Source: Acidimicrobiaceae bacterium (GTDB lineage Bacteria; Actinomycetota; Acidimicrobiia; Acidimicrobiales; MedAcidi-G1). Taken from it: a stretch of DNA of 10,099 nt. Shown piece after piece: positions 1 to 6,687 of this stretch. The stretch spans positions 1 through 10,099 of the forward strand of contig PAXM01000049.1 of the NCBI GenBank assembly GCA_002714485.1. Direction: 5' to 3'. A program made the position numbers and the translations under genes. The notes under the pieces are model-generated. The model was not told where the DNA came from and ran no database searches. It saw only the letters and a program-made list of their open reading frames with translations. Position 1 is the first letter of the stretch; every line of letters begins with the position of its first letter.

Positions 1-276
1 GCCGAGGAGGGCTGTGACCTGCTGGGTGAGAGCGCCATCATCGCCCCTTCGGGAGAGGTCCAGGCCGTGACGGCCACCGTGGGTGACGAGTTGGTGGTGG
101 CCACCGCCGATCTGGATCTGTGCGCCAGGTACAAGGAGACCCTCTTCGACTTCGACCGGTACCGCCGCCCCGAGGTCTACGGCCGGATCACCGGCCAACG
201 AGGACCGGAGGTACCCCCCGAGGTGCAGGCCGCCCTAGCCGACCTCGGGGAACGGGACGACCGGACCGGGACATGA
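1..276 (+). CDS. N-carbamoyl-amino-acid hydrolase, C-terminal end (nitrilase superfamily), partial
   Basis: Only the last 91 residues are present; the gene enters from the left edge in frame 1 and stops with TGA at 274-276. The segment 'LLGESAIIAPSGEV' followed by 'TADLDLCARYKETLFDFDRYRRPEVYG' matches, from memory, the C-terminal end of N-carbamoyl-D-amino-acid hydrolases, where a late beta strand leads to a short helix and then the 'F-x-F-x-x-x-R-x-P-x-x-Y' tail. These enzymes remove the carbamoyl group from N-carbamoyl amino acids, giving the amino acid, CO2 and ammonia, with a Glu-Lys-Cys triad. The triad lies upstream of the window and cannot be checked. A beta-ureidopropionase or another nitrilase-family amidase is possible. 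The stop overlaps the next gene's ATG by 4 bp (ATGA), so the two are probably translationally coupled, which places carbamoyl hydrolysis in the same pathway as the Mo-hydroxylase. Confidence 0.75.
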   Translation, partial: AEEGCDLLGESAIIAPSGEVQAVTATVGDELVVATADLDLCARYKETLFDFDRYRRPEVYGRITGQRGPEVPPEVQAALADLGERDDRTGT

Positions 277-2876
277 CGACCTTCGAGCTGAACGGCGGCC
301 CGATCGAGGCCTCGGCCGGCCACCCACACCTGCTGGCCGCCCTGCGCGACGAACTGGGCGTGACGTCGCCCAAGGACGGCTGTTCGCCTTCGGGCCAGTG
401 TGGTAGCTGCACTGTGCTGTTGGACGGCAAGGCCCGGGTGGCCTGCCAGATCTCGATGGAAAAGGCCGAAGGGTCCCTGGTCACCACGATGGAAGGTCTC
501 TCCGGAGACGAGCGGATCCGGTATGCCGAGGCATTCGCCGCCCGCGGCGCACTGCAGTGCGGTTTCTGCATCCCAGGCATCCTCATGCGAACCAAGGCGC
601 TGCTGGATAAGGCGGCTGACCAGCGCAAGGTGCTTGACCGGGACGACGTGGCCCGCCACATGGGAGCCCACCTGTGCCGGTGCACCGGCTACGTCAAGAT
701 CCTCGACGCTGTCGAGGCCCTAGCCGCCGGCGAAGTGGCGGTGGCGCTGCCCCAGGGCGGGATCGGCACCAACGTGACCAAGGTGGAGGCCCACCAACTG
801 GCCCTCGGCGACCGCGACTACGTCGACGACCTGTTTCCTGACGGGCTCCTTCACGCAGCACTGCGGCTGGCCGACCACGCCCGGGCCGACGTGGTCCGGA
901 TCGACACCGCGGCGGCCGAGGCGGTCGACGGAGTCCACCGGGTGCTGACGGCGGCAGACATCCCTGGGGCTCGTCGGGTGGGAATCATCCACACCGACTG
1001 GCCAGTGATGATCCCCGAAGGAGGTCGCACCTCGTATCTGGGCGACGTACTGGCCGTGGTGGTGGCCGATGACCGGGAGACGGCCCGCCGGGCCGCTGCC
1101 CTGGTGGAACTTGAGTACGTGCCGCTGACCGTCTACAGCGATCCGGTGGTGGCTGTGGTCGCCGACGAGGACGCCGTCTGGGAGTTGGACGGCAACGTGT
1201 TGTCGGTGTCGACCTACGCCCGTGGCGACGCCGAGGGCGCACTGGCCGCGTCGACCCACGTTGTCGAGGAGGTCTTCCAGACCCAGCGCATCGAACACGC
1301 CTTTGTGGAGCCCGAGTCGACGTTGGCCGTACCGGTCGTTGCCGACGACGGTTCGCCCGGGCTGCATGTCTATTCGGGTGGTCAGGGCGTGTGGGACGAC
1401 CGGAACCAGATCGCCGCGGTGCTGGACGTCGACGCACCGAGGGTCACCGTCGAATTGGTTTCCAACGGCGGAGCCTTTGGTGGCAAGGAGGACATGTCGA
1501 ATCAGGCCCATGCCGCGCTGGCCGCATGGGTGACCGGCCGACCCGTCAAGTGCACGCTGTCGCGCGAGGAGTCTCTCCTCATGCACCCCAAGCGACACCC
1601 CATCCGCATGGCTTACCGGGCCGGTTGCGACGACGAGGGCCGGCTCACCGGCCTGAGGATCCGGATGATCGGTGACTCAGGGCCCTACGCCTCGGTGGGC
1701 ATGAAGGTCCTGGAGCGGGCTGCCGGCCATGCCAGCGGCCCGTATGTAGTGCCGAGCATCGACGTGAAGGCCACCGCGGTCCGCACCAACAGTCCCATCT
1801 GCGGTGCGTTTCGAGGCTTCGGGGCCAACCAGGCCCAGTTCGCCATGGAGGGCGTGATGGACCGGCTCGCCGAGCGGGTTGGTATATCGGGTTGGGAGAT
1901 CCGCAGCCGAAACGTCATCTCTCCGGGTGCGGTGTGGGGCCCGGGACAGGTCATGGATGACGGCTGTCTGGGCGCCCGGGCCTGCCTCGACGAGGTGAAG
2001 GAGGCCTACGACGAAGCGATGGCTGCCGGACTGCCCATCGGGGTTGGTCTCGGCCTGAAGAACTCGGGCCTGGGAAACGGATTCAAGGAGGTAGCTCGGG
2101 CCGTGGTGCACTTTCGTGCCGACGGCCGAGTCGAGGTGCGGCACTGCTGGACCGAGATGGGCCAGGGTGTTCACACCGTGGCGCTGCAGGTGGCCGTTGA
2201 GGAACTGGGCGTCGATCCCGACTTGGTCGACGTGATCGTGGACACCACCCGCGAGTTGGGTGCCGGCCAGACCACGGGGAGCCGGGGCACCCTCATGGGT
2301 GCCGGTTCGGTGGCCGACGCCTGCCGCAACGCGGTGGCCGACGGCTGTCGACTTGGCATCGACTACGAGGGCGAGTACCGGGTCGACTGGACGAACTCCC
2401 TCAGCGACGAAGTGGAGCATCCGATCATCCACTCGACCTTCGGCTACGCCGCTCAACTGGTCGTCCTGGAGCCGGACACCGGCGATGTAAACCGAGTGGT
2501 AGCGGTCCACGACGTGGGTCGGGCCGTGAATCCGATGCTCTGCGAGGGCCAGATAGAGGGCTCGGTGCACATGGGGCTGGGCTACGCCCTCACCGAAGGT
2601 TTCCCGGCTGACGAGAACGCCCGTCCCAGGAACGACACCCTCCGGAAACTCGGGATCATCCGACCCAAGGACATGCCCGACGTCGAGGTACGCCTAGTCG
2701 AATCGCCACAGCCCGGTTCGCCCTACGGGATCAAAGGGGTGGGGGAGATCGGCCTTGTGCCCACCGCCGGGGCGGTGGCCGCCGCCCTGCACGCCTACGA
2801 CGGCCAGTGGCGGCACTCCCTACCCATGGCTGCCCCCGACCAGCAGGAACACTGGGCCGACTGGGACGGGCGCTAA
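273..2876 (+). CDS. Fused [2Fe-2S]/molybdopterin hydroxylase, xanthine dehydrogenase family (Se-dependent XDH/XdhD-like)
   Basis: The 867-residue protein combines the iron-sulfur and Mo-binding parts of xanthine dehydrogenase in one chain and has no FAD domain. Residues about 1-75 form a plant-type ferredoxin domain with Cys37, Cys43, Cys46 and Cys58. The second cluster domain has 'CGFC' (Cys96, Cys99) and 'CRC' (Cys135, Cys137). From about 165 onward comes the aldehyde oxidase/xanthine dehydrogenase Mo domain, with 'GGAFGGKED' at 399-407, 'GAFRGFGANQ' at 511-520, 'EMGQGVHT' at 628-635, 'TTGSRGT' at 667-673 and the likely catalytic Glu825 in 'KGVGEIG'. The fused layout is that of the Se-dependent xanthine dehydrogenase group and E. 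coli XdhD. ATG 273 is chosen because the domain begins there and it overlaps the previous stop; a frame extension back to 120 would overlap the carbamoylase. The substrate is inferred to be a purine or similar heterocycle. The electron acceptor is unknown, as no FAD subunit lies nearby. Confidence 0.88.
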   Translation: MTTFELNGGPIEASAGHPHLLAALRDELGVTSPKDGCSPSGQCGSCTVLLDGKARVACQISMEKAEGSLVTTMEGLSGDERIRYAEAFAARGALQCGFCIPGILMRTKALLDKAADQRKVLDRDDVARHMGAHLCRCTGYVKILDAVEALAAGEVAVALPQGGIGTNVTKVEAHQLALGDRDYVDDLFPDGLLHAALRLADHARADVVRIDTAAAEAVDGVHRVLTAADIPGARRVGIIHTDWPVMIPEGGRTSYLGDVLAVVVADDRETARRAAALVELEYVPLTVYSDPVVAVVADEDAVWELDGNVLSVSTYARGDAEGALAASTHVVEEVFQTQRIEHAFVEPESTLAVPVVADDGSPGLHVYSGGQGVWDDRNQIAAVLDVDAPRVTVELVSNGGAFGGKEDMSNQAHAALAAWVTGRPVKCTLSREESLLMHPKRHPIRMAYRAGCDDEGRLTGLRIRMIGDSGPYASVGMKVLERAAGHASGPYVVPSIDVKATAVRTNSPICGAFRGFGANQAQFAMEGVMDRLAERVGISGWEIRSRNVISPGAVWGPGQVMDDGCLGARACLDEVKEAYDEAMAAGLPIGVGLGLKNSGLGNGFKEVARAVVHFRADGRVEVRHCWTEMGQGVHTVALQVAVEELGVDPDLVDVIVDTTRELGAGQTTGSRGTLMGAGSVADACRNAVADGCRLGIDYEGEYRVDWTNSLSDEVEHPIIHSTFGYAAQLVVLEPDTGDVNRVVAVHDVGRAVNPMLCEGQIEGSVHMGLGYALTEGFPADENARPRNDTLRKLGIIRPKDMPDVEVRLVESPQPGSPYGIKGVGEIGLVPTAGAVAAALHAYDGQWRHSLPMAAPDQQEHWADWDGR

Positions 2877-2881
2877 CCCCG

Positions 2882-3940
2882 ATGGATGACGTCATCGGTC
2901 CAACCACGCCGGGCCTGGTCTGTGCCCACCACCACCTGTACTCGGCGCTGGCGCGCGGGATGCCGGCACCACCGCGTACGCCGTCGGGCTTCACCGACAT
3001 ACTGGAGCTGGTCTGGTGGCGGCTGGATCGGGCACTGGATCTGGAAACCATCCGGTGGTCAGCCATGTTGGGGGCCTTGGAGGCTCTTGAGCGTGGTTGC
3101 ACGGCGATCATCGACCACCATGAGTCGCCAGAGGCCATCGAGGGGTCGCTGGACGTCATCGCCGAGGCGTGCGCCACCGTAGGCATACGGGTCTCGTGCG
3201 CCTACGGGATCACCGACCGTCATGGCCCTGACGGTGCCCGACGGGGGCTGGCCGAAAACGAGCGGTTCCTGCGTGCCGGGGGCCGGGGCATGGTCGGCGT
3301 GCACGCTGCCTTTACCTGCACCGACGAGAGCCTCGAAGCGGCGGCTGGCTTAGCCGCCGACCTGAACGTGGGGGTCCACGTGCACGTGGCCGAGGGGAAG
3401 GCTGATGTCGAGGCGGCCGATCGGCTGCGTCCGCTGGCCACCGACGACTGGCTGCTCATCCACGGTGTGCACCTCGACGACGACCATGGGCTGGCCGGCA
3501 CCGTCGTGCACAACCCCCGGTCCAACATGAACAACTCGGTGGGCTATGCCCGCCCGGCCCGGTTCACCAACTCAGTGGCCCTGGGTACCGACGGCATCGG
3601 TGCCGACATGCTCGACGAGTTTCGCCTCGCCTACGTCAGGCATCGTGAGGATGACGTGACCGCTTCGCCCGAGGACGCCTGGGGTTGGCTGGCGGCCGGG
3701 TGGGACCTCTTCCCGGAAGCCCACCATGACCGGGTGACCTGGGATCCGGTCGCTCCTGTTGAGGCACCTATGGACCCGTGGCGACTCGCCTTCACCACCG
3801 GGATCACCCCCCGCACCGTGGAGGTCGATGGCGAAGTGGTGCTGGCCGACGGTCGAGCCACGCGTGTGGACGCCGAAGAGATCCGGGCCCGGGCTGCCGA
3901 ACAGGCGGCCCAGTTACACCAGCGCCTGGACGAGATCTGA
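2882..3940 (+). CDS. SsnA-like metal-dependent amidohydrolase, short form
   Basis: The 352-residue protein is a TIM-barrel amidohydrolase of the chlorohydrolase/cytosine-deaminase-like group. Its metal set looks complete: His16 and His18 in 'AHHHLYS', His168 and Glu171 in 'HVHVAE', His194 in 'LIHGVHLDD' and Asp237 in 'GTDG'. The segment 'VVHNPRSNMNNSVGYA' at 208-223 resembles SsnA proteins, which are often encoded beside Se-dependent xanthine dehydrogenases (in E. coli, ssnA lies near xdhD). The protein starts almost on the first barrel strand, so it lacks the roughly 50-residue N-terminal part of the beta-sandwich domain that relatives carry. The C-terminal sandwich part is also reduced to about 'RTVEVDGEVVLADGR'. 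ATG 2882 lies 5 bp after the previous stop. An in-frame ATG at 2807 would only add residues read out of frame from the Mo-hydroxylase gene. Hydrolytic deamination or ring opening of an N-heterocycle is inferred; the substrate is unknown. Confidence 0.8.
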   Translation: MDDVIGPTTPGLVCAHHHLYSALARGMPAPPRTPSGFTDILELVWWRLDRALDLETIRWSAMLGALEALERGCTAIIDHHESPEAIEGSLDVIAEACATVGIRVSCAYGITDRHGPDGARRGLAENERFLRAGGRGMVGVHAAFTCTDESLEAAAGLAADLNVGVHVHVAEGKADVEAADRLRPLATDDWLLIHGVHLDDDHGLAGTVVHNPRSNMNNSVGYARPARFTNSVALGTDGIGADMLDEFRLAYVRHREDDVTASPEDAWGWLAAGWDLFPEAHHDRVTWDPVAPVEAPMDPWRLAFTTGITPRTVEVDGEVVLADGRATRVDAEEIRARAAEQAAQLHQRLDEI

Positions 3941-3950
3941 GTTTCGAGAG

Positions 3951-3954
3951 AGGA
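3951..3954 (+). promoter_or_regulatory. Shine-Dalgarno site for the LLM oxidoreductase gene
   Basis: AGGA lies inside the purine-rich stretch AGAGAGGAAG (3947-3956), 7 nt before ATG 3962. It is the clearest ribosome binding site in the + strand operon and sits in the 21-bp gap after the SsnA-like gene. This suggests independent initiation here, whereas the flanking junctions rely on overlap or close coupling. Confidence 0.7.
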
Positions 3955-3961
3955 AGCGACT

Positions 3962-4963
3962 ATGACTCGACTGGCCATATACCTCCAGGACGCCCACTCC
4001 ATCGGTGAAGCGATGGAGTACGCCACCTATGCCGAACAACGTGGCTTCGAGGCCGTCTGGCAGGCTGATTCCCGTCTGGTACGCGATGCGGTGGTGCCCA
4101 TGGCGGCGTTCGCCACCTGCACGGACACCCTCAAGATCGGTTCGGGGGTAGTTGACTGCTGGACCCGCAACCCGGCCCGTCTGGCGTCGACCTTCTCGAC
4201 GTTGGACGACCTGGCTCCCGGGCGGGTGATCCTGGGCATCGGTGCCTGGTGGGAGCCGTTGGCCTCCAAGGTGGGCGTGCAGCGACGCCGACCTCTGAAG
4301 GCCATGCGGGAGATCGTCGAGGCCTGCCGGGCCCTGCTCGCTGACGAGACGGTCACCTACGACGGAGAGTTCGTGCAGCTCGATGGCGTGGAACTGGACT
4401 ATGTGTACCAGGAGCGTCGCCCCAAGGATGTACCCATCTACATCGGTGCCACCGGTGACCGGATGCTGGAGTTGACCGGCGAGATCGCCGACGGCGTGGT
4501 GTTGAACTACCTGGTGTCGCCTGAGTACAACCGTCGGGCCATGGACCGCTTGGCCGACGGTGCAGCACGGGCGGGCCGGTCAGTGGATGACCTGGACCGA
4601 CCACAGCTGGTGGTCTGCTCGGTGGCCGAGACTCGGGCCGCGGCCCTAGATAGTGCACGCCTGATGGTCACCCAGTACCTGGGTCAGCAGCCCCACATCA
4701 TGAAGGCTTCGGGCGTGCCCGAATCACTACTCGAGGAGATCGGGCGGGTCCTGACCTGGCCGGCTACCCATGAGCAGGTGGTGGAGGCCTCCCGGCTGGT
4801 GCCCGACGACGTAGTGCAGATGATCTGCGCGGCGGGCACGGCCGACGAGGTCCAGGAGAAGGTGGCCCAGTACATGGCCGACGGGTGCACCTGTCCGATC
4901 CTTTACCCGCTGGGTCCTGACGTCCGGTTGATGATCGACACGTTCGCCGACTGGACGCCGTGA
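3962..4963 (+). CDS. Luciferase-like (LLM class) flavin/F420-dependent oxidoreductase
   Basis: The 333-residue protein has the bacterial luciferase-like TIM barrel and resembles F420-dependent methylene-tetrahydromethanopterin reductase relatives. The supporting segments are 'EQRGFEAVWQADS' (25-37), 'LKIGSGVVDCWTRNPARLASTFSTLDDLAPGRVILGIGA' in pieces from 57 to 95, 'IYIGATGDRMLELTGEIADGVVLNYL' from 159, and 'AGTADEVQEKV' at 291-301 near the C-terminus. These are the usual cofactor-pocket and late-barrel elements, and the length is normal. F420 rather than FMN is likely for this subgroup in actinobacteria but is not proven by sequence. The gene lies between two amidohydrolase genes, and its TGA (4961-4963) overlaps the next GTG by 4 bp. 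It therefore probably oxidises or reduces an intermediate of the same pathway; which one is unknown. Confidence 0.85.
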   Translation: MTRLAIYLQDAHSIGEAMEYATYAEQRGFEAVWQADSRLVRDAVVPMAAFATCTDTLKIGSGVVDCWTRNPARLASTFSTLDDLAPGRVILGIGAWWEPLASKVGVQRRRPLKAMREIVEACRALLADETVTYDGEFVQLDGVELDYVYQERRPKDVPIYIGATGDRMLELTGEIADGVVLNYLVSPEYNRRAMDRLADGAARAGRSVDDLDRPQLVVCSVAETRAAALDSARLMVTQYLGQQPHIMKASGVPESLLEEIGRVLTWPATHEQVVEASRLVPDDVVQMICAAGTADEVQEKVAQYMADGCTCPILYPLGPDVRLMIDTFADWTP

Positions 4964-6270
4964 GCGCGCTGCACACTCTGGACCGGATCGTTCTCCGTGG
5001 GGCACGCCATCCCGGCGACGTGGCAGTCGTCGATGGTCGGATCGTGGCAGTGGGCACGGTGCCCCCGGAACCGGGCGACGTGGTGGTGCGGTGCGACGGT
5101 GATGTGGTCACGGCAGGTCTCATCAACACCCATCACCATCTCTACCAGTGGATCACCCGGGGTCGGGCCACCGGCTGTGACCTGTTCCAGTGGTTGGTGG
5201 AGCTCTATCCGGTATGGGGCCGGTTGTCGGTCGAGGACGTGCGAGCCGCCGCACTAGTCGGACTAGCCGAACTGGCGGCCACGGGTTGCACCACTGCCTC
5301 GGACCACCACTACCTAGTGCCCGGCGGCGACGACACGGTGTTCGACGCCATTGTGGACGCGGCCCAGACAGTAGGAATCCGCCTCCACCTGTCACGTGGG
5401 TCCATGGACCTCGGGGAGAGCCAGGGTGGCCTGCCACCGGACCACGTGGTGGAGGACCGAGACGACATCCTGACCTCCACGGAGTCGGTGATCGCCCGCC
5501 ACCACGACGGCGACATGGTGCAGGTGACCGTCGCACCGTGCAGCCCCTTCTCGGTGACCACCGAACTCATGGTGGAGTCCGCCGAGTTGGCCCGGAGGCA
5601 CGGCCTGCGTCTGCACACCCACCTGTGCGAGACGGTTGATGAACAACACCACTGCGTCGAACGGTTCGGCCGTCGGCCAGTGGAGATGCTCGACGAGTGG
5701 GGTTGGGTGGGCGACGACGTCTGGTTGGCCCATGGGATCCACATCGACGATGCCGAGATGGTCCGCCTGGGCGCGGCCGGCACAGGCATCGCCCACTGTC
5801 CATCGTCCAATGCGCGCCTGGCCGCAGGCCTGTGCAGAGTCACGGACCTGCGAGCGGCCGGGTGCCCGGTGGGTCTGGGGGTGGACGGTGTGGCGTCCAA
5901 CGAGGTTGGAGGCCTTTTCCCCGAGTTGCGCCAGGCGCTCTACACGGCCCGACTGCGTGAATTGCGGCCCGATGCTCTGATGCCCGCCGAGGTGGTGGAG
6001 ATTGCCACGGCCGGCGGGGCCGAGTGTCTTGGCATGTCCGACGCCGGTCGCCTGGAGAACGGGATGCGGGCAGATCTTGCGGTTTGGCCCGGTGACGACC
6101 TGGGCGATATGGCCGATCCGTTGGCTGGTCTAGTACTCGGCCCCGATCGACGGGTACGCCACCTGTTGGTCGGAGGTCATCTTGTGGTGACCGACGGCCT
6201 CGTCGGTGGTGTCGACCTTCTCGAGGCCCATCGGGATCTCGCCCGGAGGGCGACCCGCCTCTGGGACTGA
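4960..6270 (+). CDS. 8-oxoguanine deaminase-type amidohydrolase
   Basis: The 436-residue protein has the full amidohydrolase architecture: an N-terminal beta-sandwich strand ('VAVVDGRIVAVG', 21-32), the TIM barrel, and a C-terminal sandwich return ('ADLAVWPGDDLGD', 371-383; 'VRHLLVGGHLVVTDG', 399-413). Metal and catalytic residues are His58 and His60 in 'NTHHHLYQ', His221 and Glu224 in 'HTHLCE', His258 in 'WLAHGIHID' and Asp309 in 'GLGVDGVASNE'. The segments 'ELAATGCTTASDHHYLVP' (104-121), 'VAPCSPFSVT' (191-200) and 'AHCPSSNARLAAG' (278-290) match, from memory, 8-oxoguanine deaminases of the Pseudomonas PA0142 type, which convert 8-oxoguanine to urate. Hydroxyatrazine- or isoxanthopterin-type substrates are alternatives in the same clan. 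The start is GTG at 4960, overlapping the preceding stop (GTGA). The same operon encodes a purine-type Mo-hydroxylase, which supports a role in oxidised purine breakdown. Confidence 0.87.
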   Translation: MSALHTLDRIVLRGARHPGDVAVVDGRIVAVGTVPPEPGDVVVRCDGDVVTAGLINTHHHLYQWITRGRATGCDLFQWLVELYPVWGRLSVEDVRAAALVGLAELAATGCTTASDHHYLVPGGDDTVFDAIVDAAQTVGIRLHLSRGSMDLGESQGGLPPDHVVEDRDDILTSTESVIARHHDGDMVQVTVAPCSPFSVTTELMVESAELARRHGLRLHTHLCETVDEQHHCVERFGRRPVEMLDEWGWVGDDVWLAHGIHIDDAEMVRLGAAGTGIAHCPSSNARLAAGLCRVTDLRAAGCPVGLGVDGVASNEVGGLFPELRQALYTARLRELRPDALMPAEVVEIATAGGAECLGMSDAGRLENGMRADLAVWPGDDLGDMADPLAGLVLGPDRRVRHLLVGGHLVVTDGLVGGVDLLEAHRDLARRATRLWD

Positions 6271-6290
6271 CGGTCCACTCGACTGACAAC

Positions 6291-6294
6291 AGGG
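6291..6294 (+). promoter_or_regulatory. Possible Shine-Dalgarno site for the thiamine-binding protein gene
   Basis: AGGG ends 5 nt before ATG 6300. It favours 6300 over the in-frame ATG at 6318, which has only a weak GATGAG upstream. Family similarity, by contrast, begins near the second Met, so the start stays uncertain. Confidence 0.45.
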
Positions 6295-6299
6295 CGACC

Positions 6300-6554
6300 A
6301 TGCGCCATGATGAGTCGATGTCGACAGTCGCCGAGTTCACCATCGAGCCCTTCGTGGAGGGCGACCCGGGCCCGCACGTCAGCGCGGCTGTTGCGGTGGC
6401 GGAGGCAGCCGGTCTGGTCGTGGATGTCGGCCCCTTCGGAACCTCCGTCGAGGGTGGGACGGCTGACGTGCTGGACGCCGTGGACGCCGTGGTCCGGGCT
6501 GCAGTGGCCAACGGTGCCACCAGGGTCAGCCTGCAGTTGACGGTGGGTCGCTGA
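6300..6554 (+). CDS. Small thiamine-binding protein, DUF77/MTH1187-YkoF family
   Basis: The 84-residue protein contains 'AEFTIEPFVEGDPGPHVSAAVAVAEAAGLVVDVGPFGTSVEG', followed by a helix and the strand 'GATRVSLQLTVGR'. This is the single ferredoxin-like domain of the MTH1187/YkoF-related family (COG0011), small proteins linked to binding of thiamine or its pyrimidine precursor. The full domain is present. Starting at ATG 6318 would give 78 residues beginning 'MSTVAEF'; 6300 is preferred for its AGGG. It lies 29 bp after the deaminase gene on the same strand and is probably co-transcribed or simply downstream. A link to the purine operon is unproven. It is the last + strand gene before the convergent PLP-enzyme pair. 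Confidence 0.8.
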   Translation: MRHDESMSTVAEFTIEPFVEGDPGPHVSAAVAVAEAAGLVVDVGPFGTSVEGGTADVLDAVDAVVRAAVANGATRVSLQLTVGR

Positions 6555-6655
6555 GCCCGCAGTGGGTCGAGGGTGTCGTGGCCGGGCGGAGCTGCATCGC
6601 TGTGGCCCGGGGGATCGCCTGCCGCCGCGCAGAACGCTGGGGAACCTTTTGCCGT

Positions 6656-6667
6656 CTCGGGCCCGAG
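6656..6667. other. 12-bp perfect palindrome in the convergent intergenic gap
   Basis: CTCGGGCCCGAG lies in the 133-bp gap (6555-6687) between the + strand operon end and the stop of the - strand PLP gene. It has no loop and no T-run on either side, so it is a poor intrinsic terminator. CCGGG (6582-6586) and CCCGG (6606-6610) could form a second weak stem in the same gap. No convincing gene or terminator was seen there. Confidence 0.3.
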
Positions 6668-6687
6668 GCTGGACCCGATAGTGCAGG

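Noticed and set aside
120..272. N-terminal extension of the Mo-hydroxylase frame back to an ATG at 120
   Set aside because: It overlaps the carbamoylase frame, reads as Arg/Pro-rich low-quality protein, and the ferredoxin domain begins at ATG 273, which also forms the ATGA overlap.
720..1598. Long open frame on the - strand (292 codons) inside the Mo-hydroxylase gene
   Set aside because: It is antisense to a gene with clear xanthine dehydrogenase motifs, is His/Arg/Gly-rich and has no recognisable domain; long shadow frames are expected in GC-rich DNA.
1677..2570. Second long - strand open frame (297 codons) inside the Mo-hydroxylase gene
   Set aside because: It is antisense to the conserved Mo-binding domain, with no recognisable motifs of its own.
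6471..6494. Tandem GTGGACGCC copies in the small thiamine-binding gene
   Set aside because: They encode a DAVDAV helix in frame; two copies of 9 bp are ordinary coding sequence and not a repeat element.
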